NCBI RefSeq assembly: GCF_900177625.1
Contig: NZ_FXAU01000001.1
Coordinates: forward strand, 560,475-624,474
DNA length: 64,000 nucleotides
DNA from: Sphingobacterium psychroaquaticum
GTDB taxonomy: Bacteria > Bacteroidota > Bacteroidia > Sphingobacteriales > Sphingobacteriaceae
Direction: 5' to 3'
In this document: one piece after another, positions 54,981-63,857 of the stretch
Layout of the letters: each line of letters begins with the position of its first letter
How positions within the stretch are numbered: the first letter of the stretch is position 1
Notes under the pieces: generated by a model
What the model saw: only the letters and a program-made list of their open reading frames with translations
What the model was told of the DNA's origin: nothing
Databases searched by the model: none
Position numbers and translations under genes: made by a program

Positions 54981-56282
54981 ATGAATAGATACCTTTTAAG
55001 TGCTTTATTGTCCATTTTTTTTGTGCGGGCTCAGGCGCAGGAGTTTGATGCATTAAAATATGAATTTGACAATTCTACAGTACTGAAAGGCTATTTTTAT
55101 GGTTTTAACCTGTACGATCTAGATCAAAATAGATTTCTTTTTGGTACACAAGAAGATAAATACTTTACACCGGCTTCTAATACCAAAGTTTTTACCCTGT
55201 TCACCACCTTGAAAAATATTGGAGATTCTATCCCTGGGTTACAGTATGTCACGCGCGGAGACTCTTTGATTTTCTGGGGAACTGGGGATCCAACCTTCTT
55301 ACATAGTAAGTTGGATTCCAGAAAGGTGTATAACCTATTAAAACAAACGGATAAAAAGCTGTTTTATGTAGAGGAGAAATCCGTCGAAGAACCATTTTAT
55401 CGGAATGGTTGGGCAATTGAAGATTTTGAAGAGTACTATCAGCCAGAATTAAGCAGCTTTCCAATCTATGGGAATGTAGTGACTTTCCGGGAAAAGGCTG
55501 GGCGATTGGTTACGGAACCTTCTTTTTTTAACGCACAGATTTCGGTGAAGGAACAGCAGGGGAAGAAATTTAACTTAACGCGGAGCTTCGATGCTAATTT
55601 GTTTTATATGAATTCGACTCGTGTTCCAAATAACTATGTGAATGAAAAGCCTTTTCGCTATTCACCTTCATTTTTTGTAGAGCTTCTTCAAGATACGCTT
55701 CATAAAACGGTGGAACGGATTCAATACCAGAAACCGAAGGATATTACTGTACTTTATTCTATCGACACCAAAACTGTTTTGCGGGAAATGATGCTTCCAA
55801 GTGATAATTTTTTGGCAGAGCAGCTCACCATGGTGGCCGCTATGGAGAAGTTCGGTTCATTTCGGACGGCCGAACTGCGTAAGTATATGATGGATACCTA
55901 TTATCATTACTTTACAGATAAAATTGACTTGAATGATGGAAGTGGATTGTCTGCATACAATAAGGTGACGCCGCGTAGCATGGTCGAATTGCTGCTTCTT
56001 GTTCAAGCGGAGTTAACGAATCCGGACGATCTTCACCATGTTTTCCCCACGGGGGGAGTCGATGGAACAATAAAGTCAGCTTACAGTTTAGATCGAGGGG
56101 AGCCTTTTGTATGGGCAAAGACAGGAACGATTACTTCGGTACATTGCCAAAGCGGTTTTATCAAAACGCGATCGGGAAGAAACCTCGTTTTTTCCTTTAT
56201 GAATAACAATTTTATAGGGTCTGCTAGTCCCGTGCGTAAGGAAATGGTTCGATTGATTACTTTTATTAGACAGAATTATTAG
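54981..56282 (+). CDS. D-alanyl-D-alanine carboxypeptidase, PBP4 (peptidase S13) type
   Basis: The ATG at 54981 (433 residues) follows the terminator and gives a signal peptide MNRYLLSALLSIFFVRAQAQ. A TTG at 54906 would place the terminator inside the gene. The three penicillin-binding motifs are present: SNTK with catalytic S66 and K69, SDN at 274-276 (PSDNFLAEQL) and KTG at 380-382 (WAKTGTI). PBP4-type enzymes cut the terminal D-Ala and cross-links of peptidoglycan in the periplasm. The protein is a little shorter than E. coli DacB, in keeping with a smaller inserted domain. The MFS gene starts 36 bases after it. Confidence 0.9.
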   Translation: MNRYLLSALLSIFFVRAQAQEFDALKYEFDNSTVLKGYFYGFNLYDLDQNRFLFGTQEDKYFTPASNTKVFTLFTTLKNIGDSIPGLQYVTRGDSLIFWGTGDPTFLHSKLDSRKVYNLLKQTDKKLFYVEEKSVEEPFYRNGWAIEDFEEYYQPELSSFPIYGNVVTFREKAGRLVTEPSFFNAQISVKEQQGKKFNLTRSFDANLFYMNSTRVPNNYVNEKPFRYSPSFFVELLQDTLHKTVERIQYQKPKDITVLYSIDTKTVLREMMLPSDNFLAEQLTMVAAMEKFGSFRTAELRKYMMDTYYHYFTDKIDLNDGSGLSAYNKVTPRSMVELLLLVQAELTNPDDLHHVFPTGGVDGTIKSAYSLDRGEPFVWAKTGTITSVHCQSGFIKTRSGRNLVFSFMNNNFIGSASPVRKEMVRLITFIRQNY

Positions 56283-56318
56283 GAAGTTCAAATCTATTGG
56301 TATCTTCGCTTCTTACGT

Positions 56319-57626
56319 ATGGCAATCATTGAAAAAAACAATAAAAAAATAATACGTGCCTGGTCGATGTATGACTGGGCAAATTCAGCTTACAACCTCG
56401 TCATTACTTCTACTATTTTTCCGGCTTATTATACGGCAATCACCCAAACTAAGGAGAACGGTGATATTGTTAACTTCTTTGGCTTTAAGGTTGTAAATAC
56501 TGCTTTGTCAAATTTTGCTTTAGCTGCTGCTTACCTGTTGATGGCTTTTGCACTTCCTTTTATTTCTTCGTATGCGGATGTAAAAGGACGAAAAAAGCAA
56601 ATCATGATGTTTTTTACCTACTTGGGGGCCGCATCGTGCATGGGGCTTTTCTTTTTTAAGCTGGAAACACTGGAAATAAGCATTATTCTATTTGCCGTTG
56701 CTGCGATGGGGTACATTGGTGGAGTTCTGTTTAATAATTCCTACCTGCCTGAAATCGCGTCGGTGGAGCAGCAGGATAAAGTGAGTGCGCAAGGATTTGC
56801 GTACGGATACGTCGGCTGCGTAACTTTGCAGATCATCTGCTTGGTGTTTATCCTAAAACCCGATTGGTTTGGTATCACTGACCCTTCGTTCGGGCCACGA
56901 TTGTCTTTTCTCCTGGTCGGTTTATGGTGGGCTGGTTTTGCTACGATTCCTTTTCGGGCTCTTCCCAATAATCAGAGATCGGCTGTGCGCGCATCCAAGA
57001 ACCTCTTTCGTATAGTGGTTTTGGAATTTCGTATTGTACAGAAGAAAATCAATAAAATTATAGCAATTCGACGCTTTCTTCCTGCTTATTTTTTTTATGC
57101 GGCAGGGGTACAGACGGTCATGATTGTGGCAGCTGCCTTTGGGGCTAAAGAGTTGAAATTGGAAAGCTCGAAGCTTATTATTACGATTCTCTTAATCCAA
57201 TTGGTTGCGATCGCCGGTGCATTCTTGATGTCATTGTTGTCCAAACGTTTTGGAAACGTTAAGGTGCTGATGGCCGTGGTTTTTGTGTGGATTGGAGTTT
57301 GTTTATCTGCGTTTTATATTACAACGGAGATGCAATTCTATCTGCTGGCATGTGTTGTAGGCTTGGTTATGGGAGGAATCCAATCGTTGTCACGTTCCAC
57401 CTATTCTAAATTTTTGCCGGCTAATATCAAAGACACGGCTTCATTCTTTAGTTTTTATGATGTTACCGAAAAGATTGCCATTGTGGTTGGTTTGATCTCA
57501 TTTGGTCTAATAGAGCAACTGACGCGTAATATACGTTTGTCAGCCTTATTCTTATCGGTGTTTTTTCTAATCGGGTTGCTTTTGTTAACTCGGGTGTTAA
57601 AGTTTAATAAAACCGTTGGTTCATGA
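56319..57626 (+). CDS. MFS transporter of the UMF1/Atg22-like family
   Basis: The protein has 435 residues and about 12 membrane helices. The opening IIRAWSMYDWANSAYNLVITSTIFPAYY is the marker of UMF1 transporters, bacterial relatives of yeast Atg22. A loop with SYADVKGRKKQIM after helix 2 is the MFS motif A. Further markers are VGLVMGGIQSLSRSTYSKFLP and FFSFYDVTEKIAIVVG. The substrate of the bacterial members is not established; Atg22 exports amino acids from the vacuole. The gene shares an ATGA overlap (57623-57626) with the LutA-like gene, so both are cotranslated. Confidence 0.88.
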   Translation: MAIIEKNNKKIIRAWSMYDWANSAYNLVITSTIFPAYYTAITQTKENGDIVNFFGFKVVNTALSNFALAAAYLLMAFALPFISSYADVKGRKKQIMMFFTYLGAASCMGLFFFKLETLEISIILFAVAAMGYIGGVLFNNSYLPEIASVEQQDKVSAQGFAYGYVGCVTLQIICLVFILKPDWFGITDPSFGPRLSFLLVGLWWAGFATIPFRALPNNQRSAVRASKNLFRIVVLEFRIVQKKINKIIAIRRFLPAYFFYAAGVQTVMIVAAAFGAKELKLESSKLIITILLIQLVAIAGAFLMSLLSKRFGNVKVLMAVVFVWIGVCLSAFYITTEMQFYLLACVVGLVMGGIQSLSRSTYSKFLPANIKDTASFFSFYDVTEKIAIVVGLISFGLIEQLTRNIRLSALFLSVFFLIGLLLLTRVLKFNKTVGS

Positions 57627-58351
57627 AAGTAGAGTTGTTTATTCCGTGTTTTATCGATCAGATATATCCTGAAACCGCATTCAGTACGGTTAAATTGTTA
57701 GAGAAAGCAGGGTGTGAAGTGGCGTACAATCCGGCACAGACGTGTTGTGGACAGCCTGCTTACAATGCGGGGTTTTGGGATCAAGCAAAAAAAGTAGGGA
57801 CTAAATTCTTGAACGATTTTTCGGACGACTGTTACATCGTATCTCCATCTGGATCGTGTGTCGGAATGGTTAAGAACGGGTATAATGATCTTTTTACAAA
57901 TTCGATAGAGCATAACCGCTGTCGAAATATTCAAGGGAATGTATATGAACTTACTGACTTCTTGGTAAATGTGCTTAAAAAAGACTATTTTGGTGCAGAG
58001 TTGGTCGGTACGGCTGTGTACCACGATGCCTGTTCGGCTCTTCGGGAATGTGGAATTCGCGATGAACCGCGTCGATTATTAAGTCACGTCGGTGGATTGG
58101 AGTTGTTGGAGATGCGAGATCAGGAAAGCTGTTGCGGCTTTGGCGGCTCTTTTGCCGTCAAATTTGAAGGTATATCGGCAGCAATGGCTGAACAAAAAGT
58201 ACAAAATGCATTGGCCGTAAAGGCTGATTTTATCATATCAACAGATAGCTCCTGTTTGATGCAGCTACAAGGTTACATCGATAAGCATGAGCTACCCATA
58301 AAAACGAAACATATAGCCGATGTTTTAACATCTGGCTGGGCAAATATTTAA
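57623..58351 (+). CDS. LutA/YkgE-like cysteine-rich (CCG) oxidoreductase subunit
   Basis: The protein has 242 residues and two cysteine-rich CCG domains: CCGQPAYNAGFWD (41-53) and, near residue 170, SCCGFGGSFAVKF. It also has SGSCVGMV and YHDACSALRECG, as in LutA/YkgE, the subunit of L-lactate oxidation complexes that holds or contacts an Fe-S cluster. LutB and LutC partners are not in the window, so the protein either works with products of distant genes or in another (Fe-S)-dependent oxidation. Start ATG overlaps the MFS stop by four bases. A TIM-barrel isomerase gene follows after 19 bases. Confidence 0.87.
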   Translation: MKVELFIPCFIDQIYPETAFSTVKLLEKAGCEVAYNPAQTCCGQPAYNAGFWDQAKKVGTKFLNDFSDDCYIVSPSGSCVGMVKNGYNDLFTNSIEHNRCRNIQGNVYELTDFLVNVLKKDYFGAELVGTAVYHDACSALRECGIRDEPRRLLSHVGGLELLEMRDQESCCGFGGSFAVKFEGISAAMAEQKVQNALAVKADFIISTDSSCLMQLQGYIDKHELPIKTKHIADVLTSGWANI

Positions 58352-58370
58352 CTAAAACCTAACAAAATCA

Positions 58371-59255
58371 ATGAACTCAAGAAGAACATTTCTGAAAAAC
58401 TTAGGCTTAGCTACGGCAGGTCTTACAATGGCACCCTCGTTGGATTTATTTGCTGCGAAAAAATCATGGTTTGAAATTTCGTTAGCACAATGGTCGTTGC
58501 ACAAGACGTTGTTTAAAGGAGATTTAAAAAATATCGATTTCCCAGAGCTTGCTGCCAAGAAATTTGGTATCTACGGTGTTGAATACGTGAACCAATTCTT
58601 TAAGGATAAAGCTAAAGACATGACGTACCTCAAGGATTTAAACCACCGCGCTAAAGATAATGGCGTAAAGAACGTTTTAATCATGGTTGATGGTGAAGGT
58701 AACTTAGGTGATGCTGATGAGGCAAAACGTAAAGAGGCTGTTGAAAACCATTATAAATGGATTGACGCGGCAGCTTTCTTAGGTTGCGGTGCTATTCGCG
58801 TAAATGCTGCGGGTAAAGGTACCCCAGAAGAAGTGAAGAATCAGGTCGTACATAGTCTAAGCACATTAGCTGATTATGGCAAGAAAGCGAAAATCAATGT
58901 TATCGTTGAAAATCACGGTGGTATTTCCTCACACGGAGATTGGTTATCTGATGTGTTGAAAACGGTTGGAAAGAAGAATTGTGGTAGTTTACCTGACTTT
59001 GGTAACTTCTATGAATACGATCGTTATCAAGGTGTGATTGATTTAATGCCTTATGCGAAAGGGGTAAGTGCGAAGACACATGATTTTGATGCTAGCGGCA
59101 ACGAAACAAAAGTAGACTATGCACGCATGATGAAAATTGTTAAAGACGCTGGATTTAGAGGATATGTAGGGATTGAGTATGAAGGAAGTAATTTGTCTGA
59201 GGTAGATGGTATTATTGCTTCTAAGAAATTGTTGGAAAAATTTAAGTCGTTATAG
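58371..59255 (+). CDS. Tat-exported sugar phosphate isomerase/epimerase-like TIM-barrel protein
   Basis: The protein has 294 residues. The N-terminus [20 protein letters not shown] is a twin-arginine signal (SRRxFLK). The rest is a xylose-isomerase-like barrel: [103 protein letters not shown]. The E-N-H, D-F, and H residues in these strands match the metal site of the AP_endonuc_2 fold. Exported members occur often in Bacteroidota and probably act on sugars or cyclitols. Tat export fits a protein that folds around its metal in the cytoplasm. The precise reaction is unknown. Confidence 0.87.
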   Translation: MNSRRTFLKNLGLATAGLTMAPSLDLFAAKKSWFEISLAQWSLHKTLFKGDLKNIDFPELAAKKFGIYGVEYVNQFFKDKAKDMTYLKDLNHRAKDNGVKNVLIMVDGEGNLGDADEAKRKEAVENHYKWIDAAAFLGCGAIRVNAAGKGTPEEVKNQVVHSLSTLADYGKKAKINVIVENHGGISSHGDWLSDVLKTVGKKNCGSLPDFGNFYEYDRYQGVIDLMPYAKGVSAKTHDFDASGNETKVDYARMMKIVKDAGFRGYVGIEYEGSNLSEVDGIIASKKLLEKFKSL

Positions 59256-59296
59256 ATTTTAGAATTAAAATCTGTAAAACAGTGAGATAGTTTGTT

Positions 59297-60184
59297 ATGG
59301 TAAAGTTTTTCTTTAGATTCCTTCTGCTTATTTCGATACTGACAATAGGAGGACGTTTGCAAGCGCAGGTGAACTTTTATAACATGAATAAGTGGCAAGA
59401 TAGCTTGCTTATGTTAGGCAAGGATATGTACCGCTTAAAAGGAGAGGCAGAGCGACTAGAGAAGAACTTTACTTTTGTGAAATCATTGGTGTCGGCACTC
59501 AAGGAGAAACATTCCTATATGTATAACTTTGAGAAGCTAAATATGATTTCTGTGGTTAAAGCACCAGATGATCGCTTTCGGATTTTTTCTTGGAACATAC
59601 CCTTAAATGACGGTTCTTACCTGTATTATGGGGCTATTCAAACGAAAACTAAGGATGGGAAACTGGATTTGGTCCCCTTGTTAGATAAGACCTTTTGGGT
59701 AGAGAATCCAGATTCAGATATTTTAAAACCTGACCATTGGTATGGTGCGCAGTACTACGATATCGTTTCCATGGGGGATGCCTATGTTCTGTTGGGTTGG
59801 AAAGGACATGAACCAACGTATACCCAGAAAGTAATTGAAATTTTACATTTCGAAAATGGCGTGTATTCATTGGGTAAAAAAGTGTTTTCTGACAACCCAA
59901 TATGGAGTCGACGTATCTTCAAATACACCAGTCAAGCATCCATGTATTTGAAATATCATAAGGATAAAAATAGTTTTATTTTTGACCATATCGTGCCTGC
60001 AGCCCCTAATTTAGTTGGGAAATTTGCGTATTATGGCCCAGATTTAACGTATGATGCCTATGTTATAGAGCAAGGTAAACTGGTGTTGAAAAGCAATATT
60101 CCTTTCCAGAACCCACCCCGAGAAGAAGATCACTTAAACATCGTTCCCGGTAAAGCGATTCCCAAAAAAAGTAGTGGATTTTAG
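59297..60184 (+). CDS. Unknown secreted protein
   Basis: The protein has 295 residues with a signal peptide (FFFRFLLLISILTIGGRLQAQ, cut near residue 24). Residues 30-75 are helical and possibly coiled-coil (WQDSLLMLGKDMYRLKGEAERLEKNF written here in part). The remainder is beta-rich: DRFRIFSWNIPLNDGSYLYYG, YDIVSMGDAYVLLGWKGH, KVIEILHFENGVYSLG. I recall similar unnamed proteins in Bacteroidota but no function. It starts 41 bases after the TIM-barrel gene and may share its transcript. It could be periplasmic or exported to the surface; it has no lipobox. Confidence 0.7.
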   Translation: MVKFFFRFLLLISILTIGGRLQAQVNFYNMNKWQDSLLMLGKDMYRLKGEAERLEKNFTFVKSLVSALKEKHSYMYNFEKLNMISVVKAPDDRFRIFSWNIPLNDGSYLYYGAIQTKTKDGKLDLVPLLDKTFWVENPDSDILKPDHWYGAQYYDIVSMGDAYVLLGWKGHEPTYTQKVIEILHFENGVYSLGKKVFSDNPIWSRRIFKYTSQASMYLKYHKDKNSFIFDHIVPAAPNLVGKFAYYGPDLTYDAYVIEQGKLVLKSNIPFQNPPREEDHLNIVPGKAIPKKSSGF

Positions 60185-60306
60185 AAGTTCGTCCAAATAA
60201 GATTCTAAAAATGTGCCGTTTTTTGTTTTCTTTGTAAGGAGATAATAACAATTGTAAATCTAAAATCCGAGCGATTGCAGATTTTTATAGCATTAACTTA
60301 AAATTT

Positions 60307-61887
60307 ATGACAGAAGTAAAAGATGACGTGTTGGTTAACCACCTGGCGAAGCAGGGAGTTGACGACAAAATGGTATTAGGGCACCCAGCGAGTCTGTTCG
60401 TGCTGTTCTTTACCGAAATGTGGGAACGCTTTAGTTACTACGGTATGCGGGCTTTGTTGACCGTGTTCCTCGTTTCTGAAATAACAAAAGGCGGATGGGG
60501 TTGGAGTAATGAAGAAGCCATGTCTCTTTATGGTTGGTATACCATGTTGGTATATGCCACACCACTGCTCGGTGGTATAATTGCAGATAAACTTACAGGA
60601 TATAAAAAAGCGATTTTATTGGGCGCTTTAGTAATGACATTAGGGCATGCCTCTATGGCGCTGGAGGGATTCGATAAGAATTTCTTCTATTTAGGTTTGC
60701 TGTTCATGATCCTAGGAAATGGTTTGTTCAAACCAAACATCTCCTCAATGGTTGGACAATTGTATCCAAATACAAGCGCTAAAAAAGATGCTGGCTATAC
60801 CATATTTTACATGGGAATCAACGCTGGAGCCTTCTTAGGTTCTTTGTTGTGTGGTTACCTGGGTGAAAAAATTGGCTGGCATTATGGTTTCGGCTTAGCG
60901 GGTGTATTTATGTTCTTTGGTATGTTGCAGTTTTTCTTTGCGCAGAAGATCTTCGGTATTATCGGTGATCAACCAAAGGGTAAAGGAATTATCGGGGAAA
61001 CGAAAAAAGAGGAAGAAGAAGAACACACGCCAGCGAATGTGGTACGCGATCGATTAATCGTGGTTGCCGTATTGATGGTAGCTAGTATTTTCTTCTTTTT
61101 TGCGTTTGAACAAGCAGGGGGATCGATGTCTATCTTTGCTAAAGATTTCACGCAACGTGTACTTGTAGGGAGTGCGGCAACTACCTTTAAATGGATTGAC
61201 GCTGCGTTAACCATTCTTCCTATTTTAATTGTTACCTACGTGCTGTACAGCTTAGCGAAAAAGATTGCCGGAAAATATCCATTAACTATTTTCTTTACCG
61301 CACTGTCGTTCTTGGCCATTACGTTTTTAGGTTTATGGAAAGTGCAACGTGAGTTTACCTCATTGGAAACAGAGGTTACTGTCTCATGGTTTCAGATCTT
61401 AAACGCTTTCTTCATCGTCACGCTAGCTTCTTCTTTTAGTAAGTTTTGGGAACGTGTTTGGAATCCAACAGGACCCGTTAAGTTTGCTTTAGGTTTGTTA
61501 TTGGTTGGGATTGGCTTTGTTGCGTTGGCCTATGGTAGTATGAGTATTCCTCAGGGTGCTAAGACCGCGTCCGTGAGTATGATCTGGTTAGTATTGGCTT
61601 ATTTCTTCCATACAACAGGTGAATTGTGTTTATCTCCAGTAGGTCTTTCCTATGTAAGTAAGCTGTCTCCAAAGAAATTTTTAGGTTTAATCTTTGGTTT
61701 CTGGTTCTTGGCATCCGCGATTGCAAATAAACTAGCGGGTGTTACAGGTGGACTTATTGATAAAATAGCAGAGAACTTCTCTATGAGTACCTTCTTCTTG
61801 ATTATTGCAGCACTTCCAGTAGGAGCAGCATTGCTTTTGTTGATATTCAGTCCGTTGCTTAAAAAGATGATGCACGGTATTAATTAA
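60307..61887 (+). CDS. POT-family proton-dependent peptide transporter (copy 1)
   Basis: The protein has 526 residues with about 14 membrane helices, as in bacterial POT/PTR2 carriers. Family signatures: the E-x-x-E-R proton-coupling motif at 37-41 (TEMWERFSYYGMRALL), LGGIIADKLTGYKKAILLG, GNGLFKPNISSMVGQLY and FYMGINAGAFLGSLLCGYLGE. An acidic cytoplasmic loop TKKEEEEEHTP divides the two halves. It imports di- and tripeptides with protons across the inner membrane. It is the first of three related genes in a row. A palindromic repeat element follows it. Confidence 0.93.
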   Translation: MTEVKDDVLVNHLAKQGVDDKMVLGHPASLFVLFFTEMWERFSYYGMRALLTVFLVSEITKGGWGWSNEEAMSLYGWYTMLVYATPLLGGIIADKLTGYKKAILLGALVMTLGHASMALEGFDKNFFYLGLLFMILGNGLFKPNISSMVGQLYPNTSAKKDAGYTIFYMGINAGAFLGSLLCGYLGEKIGWHYGFGLAGVFMFFGMLQFFFAQKIFGIIGDQPKGKGIIGETKKEEEEEHTPANVVRDRLIVVAVLMVASIFFFFAFEQAGGSMSIFAKDFTQRVLVGSAATTFKWIDAALTILPILIVTYVLYSLAKKIAGKYPLTIFFTALSFLAITFLGLWKVQREFTSLETEVTVSWFQILNAFFIVTLASSFSKFWERVWNPTGPVKFALGLLLVGIGFVALAYGSMSIPQGAKTASVSMIWLVLAYFFHTTGELCLSPVGLSYVSKLSPKKFLGLIFGFWFLASAIANKLAGVTGGLIDKIAENFSMSTFFLIIAALPVGAALLLLIFSPLLKKMMHGIN

Positions 61888-61916
61888 TCGGAGCTTTTTT
61901 TAAACATGTAAATAAT

Positions 61917-62002
61917 CTCGTCATTGCGAGCGGAGTCTAGCCATCCTTTGTAATATGTTTTTGTTATAAAGTTGTTCTGTAACTTCTCTTCGTGATGACG
62001 AG
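61917..62002. repeat. REP-like palindromic element between POT genes
   Basis: CTCGTCAT (61917-61924) and ATGACGAG (61995-62002) bound an 86-base element that starts CTCGTCATTGCGAGCGGAG. This CGTCATTGCGAG word is typical of short dispersed palindromic repeats in many bacteria. The right end runs into TTTTT, so the element may also end the upstream transcript. Only one copy is visible here. Confidence 0.65.
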
Positions 62003-62030
62003 TTTTTCTTTTAATTTTTCTGTAAATTTG
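62002..62030 (+). promoter_or_regulatory. Candidate promoter of the second POT gene
   Basis: TAAATTTG at 62023-62030 is an exact TAnnTTTG match, 20 bases before the ATG at 62051, placed just after the repeat element. The -33 position has a T-rich run (from 62003) but no exact TTTG. Confidence 0.5.
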
Positions 62031-62050
62031 GCCATCTTAATTTAATATTT

Positions 62051-63808
62051 ATGTCAGAAAATTCTTCGGTTTCACTTCAAGAGGAAGGTAAAGTCTTAGG
62101 TCATCCGTCCGGACTGTTTGTCCTTTTCTTCACCGAAATGTGGGAACGCTTCTCTTTCTATGGAATGCGTGTTCTTTTGATTCAGTTTCTTACAGCTTCT
62201 GTATTGGGGGCTAATCCGGGTTGGGGTTGGACAGCGGAGCAGGCAGGTGCACTTTACGGTACGTATGCGATGCTACTTTACATTACGCCGATTTTCGGCG
62301 GTGTTATTGCGGATAAGTATATTGGCTCTCGTGCAGCCGTAATCATTGGAGCCGCAATCATGACGTTAGGACATGCGTCAATGGCTTTTGATTCGCCGAT
62401 AATGTTCTTTATTGGTTTAGGCTGTTTGGTGCTTGGTACCGGCTTCTTTAAGCCAAACATGCCCGCAATCTTAGGTGAGATGTATAAGCAACTGCCCGAG
62501 AAGAAAGATGGTGCATACACGATTTTTTATATGGGGGTAAATGCCGGAGCTTTCTTTGGTATGATGCTTTGTGGATACCTGGCAGAAACTGTGGGCTGGC
62601 ACTGGGGATTCGGCCTGGCCGGAATCTTTATGTTGCTCGGTACATTCCAGTTTTGGTTAGCAGGACCTTTGTTAGGTAAATTAGGAATTCTGGATAAAGC
62701 TGAAAGAGCGACTAAAGATGTGAAAGCAGATCTTGAAGCAGGTGAAACGAAGCACAATAAATTTACAACAATAGACATCATTTTGATGACGATCGTTGGG
62801 GTGGTAGGTTTTGTATACGCTTTCAATGACCCACTTTCTAAAAACAATGTACTCGATGTTTTTGCCTTTTTAGATACGTCATTTTTACGCGGGCAGAATA
62901 TTATGATCATTGGTGCCTTGGTGTTGTTCTTGGTTCTTGTCGTGTCGCGTATACAGCGTTATGCGAAAGTTGTAAGAGATCGGATGTATGGCGTAATTCT
63001 ATTGGCCTTCTTCTTGGTTTTCTTCTTCATGAGCTTTGAGCAAGGAGCTACCTCATTGGTCCTTGTGGCGCGTGATTATGTAAACCGTGAGTTGACGGGA
63101 AATAGCTTATTGGTGTTCAATATCGTAAATACATTATTGACGATCGTTCCGTTGATTATTATCTCTTGGGTGTTGATCAAGTTAGCCTTGGTTACATGGA
63201 CGAAGATCGCTTGGTCAAATATTATTCTTTTTGTTTGTTTCCTACTAATATGGGCAGCAGGTATATGGATGCTGTACAATGAGTTTACGGCGGAAATTTC
63301 AGAGATTAAAGTTTCTTGGTTCTCCATCTTAAACTCTTTCTTTATTATCGCTTTGGCTTCTTCGGTTTCTAAAATTTGGGATTCCAAATTTAATCCACCA
63401 GCAGCGATGAAATATGGTTACGGTCTTATTTTAGTAGCGATCGGCTTCTTGATCTTAGGTGTTGGTGCCCTCGGTGCGGGGCCTGGTGTAAAGATATCGA
63501 TGGTATTCCTTGTGTTGACGTACCTGTTTCATACCTTGGGTGAATTATTTATTTCACCGGTAGGGCTTTCTTATGTGTCGAAGCTAGTGCCAGCACGCAT
63601 GCTCGCCTTTATGTTCGGTATGTGGTATTTAGCTATTGCTATTGCCCAAAAGCTAGCCGCCATTTTAGGGGGACAGGTCGAAACGATTCAAGAGAACTAC
63701 TCGTTAAGTCATTTCTTCTTCTTGTTTACCATTATTCCGGCAGCAGCAGGTCTGTTGGTGATGGTGCTGAACCCAGTGATTAAGAAATTAATGCACGGAA
63801 TTAAATAA
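62051..63808 (+). CDS. POT-family proton-dependent peptide transporter (copy 2)
   Basis: The protein has 585 residues, about 60 more than copy 1, mostly in the central loop and the helices around residue 240-330. Family signatures are E-x-x-E-R at 29-33 (TEMWERFSFYGMRVLL), FGGVIADKYIGSRAAVIIG, LGTGFFKPNMPAILGEMY and FYMGVNAGAFFGMMLCGYLAE. It ends NPVIKKLMHGIK, close to the end of copy 1 (SPLLKKMMHGIN), which marks them as paralogues. It has its own likely promoter after the repeat element and its own terminator. Peptide import is inferred; specificity may differ from copy 1. Confidence 0.93.
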   Translation: MSENSSVSLQEEGKVLGHPSGLFVLFFTEMWERFSFYGMRVLLIQFLTASVLGANPGWGWTAEQAGALYGTYAMLLYITPIFGGVIADKYIGSRAAVIIGAAIMTLGHASMAFDSPIMFFIGLGCLVLGTGFFKPNMPAILGEMYKQLPEKKDGAYTIFYMGVNAGAFFGMMLCGYLAETVGWHWGFGLAGIFMLLGTFQFWLAGPLLGKLGILDKAERATKDVKADLEAGETKHNKFTTIDIILMTIVGVVGFVYAFNDPLSKNNVLDVFAFLDTSFLRGQNIMIIGALVLFLVLVVSRIQRYAKVVRDRMYGVILLAFFLVFFFMSFEQGATSLVLVARDYVNRELTGNSLLVFNIVNTLLTIVPLIIISWVLIKLALVTWTKIAWSNIILFVCFLLIWAAGIWMLYNEFTAEISEIKVSWFSILNSFFIIALASSVSKIWDSKFNPPAAMKYGYGLILVAIGFLILGVGALGAGPGVKISMVFLVLTYLFHTLGELFISPVGLSYVSKLVPARMLAFMFGMWYLAIAIAQKLAAILGGQVETIQENYSLSHFFFLFTIIPAAAGLLVMVLNPVIKKLMHGIK

Positions 63809-63818
63809 CATTCATTGA

Positions 63819-63846
63819 AATGCTTCCCTTGGGGAGCATTTTTTAG
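63819..63846 (+). terminator. Terminator of the second POT gene
   Basis: Stem AATGCTTCCC (63819-63828) / GGGGAGCATT (63831-63840) with one G-T pair and a tight TT centre, right arm running into TTTT. It lies 11 bases after the stop and 18 bases before the next start codon. Confidence 0.8.
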
Positions 63847-63857
63847 TATATATTGAT

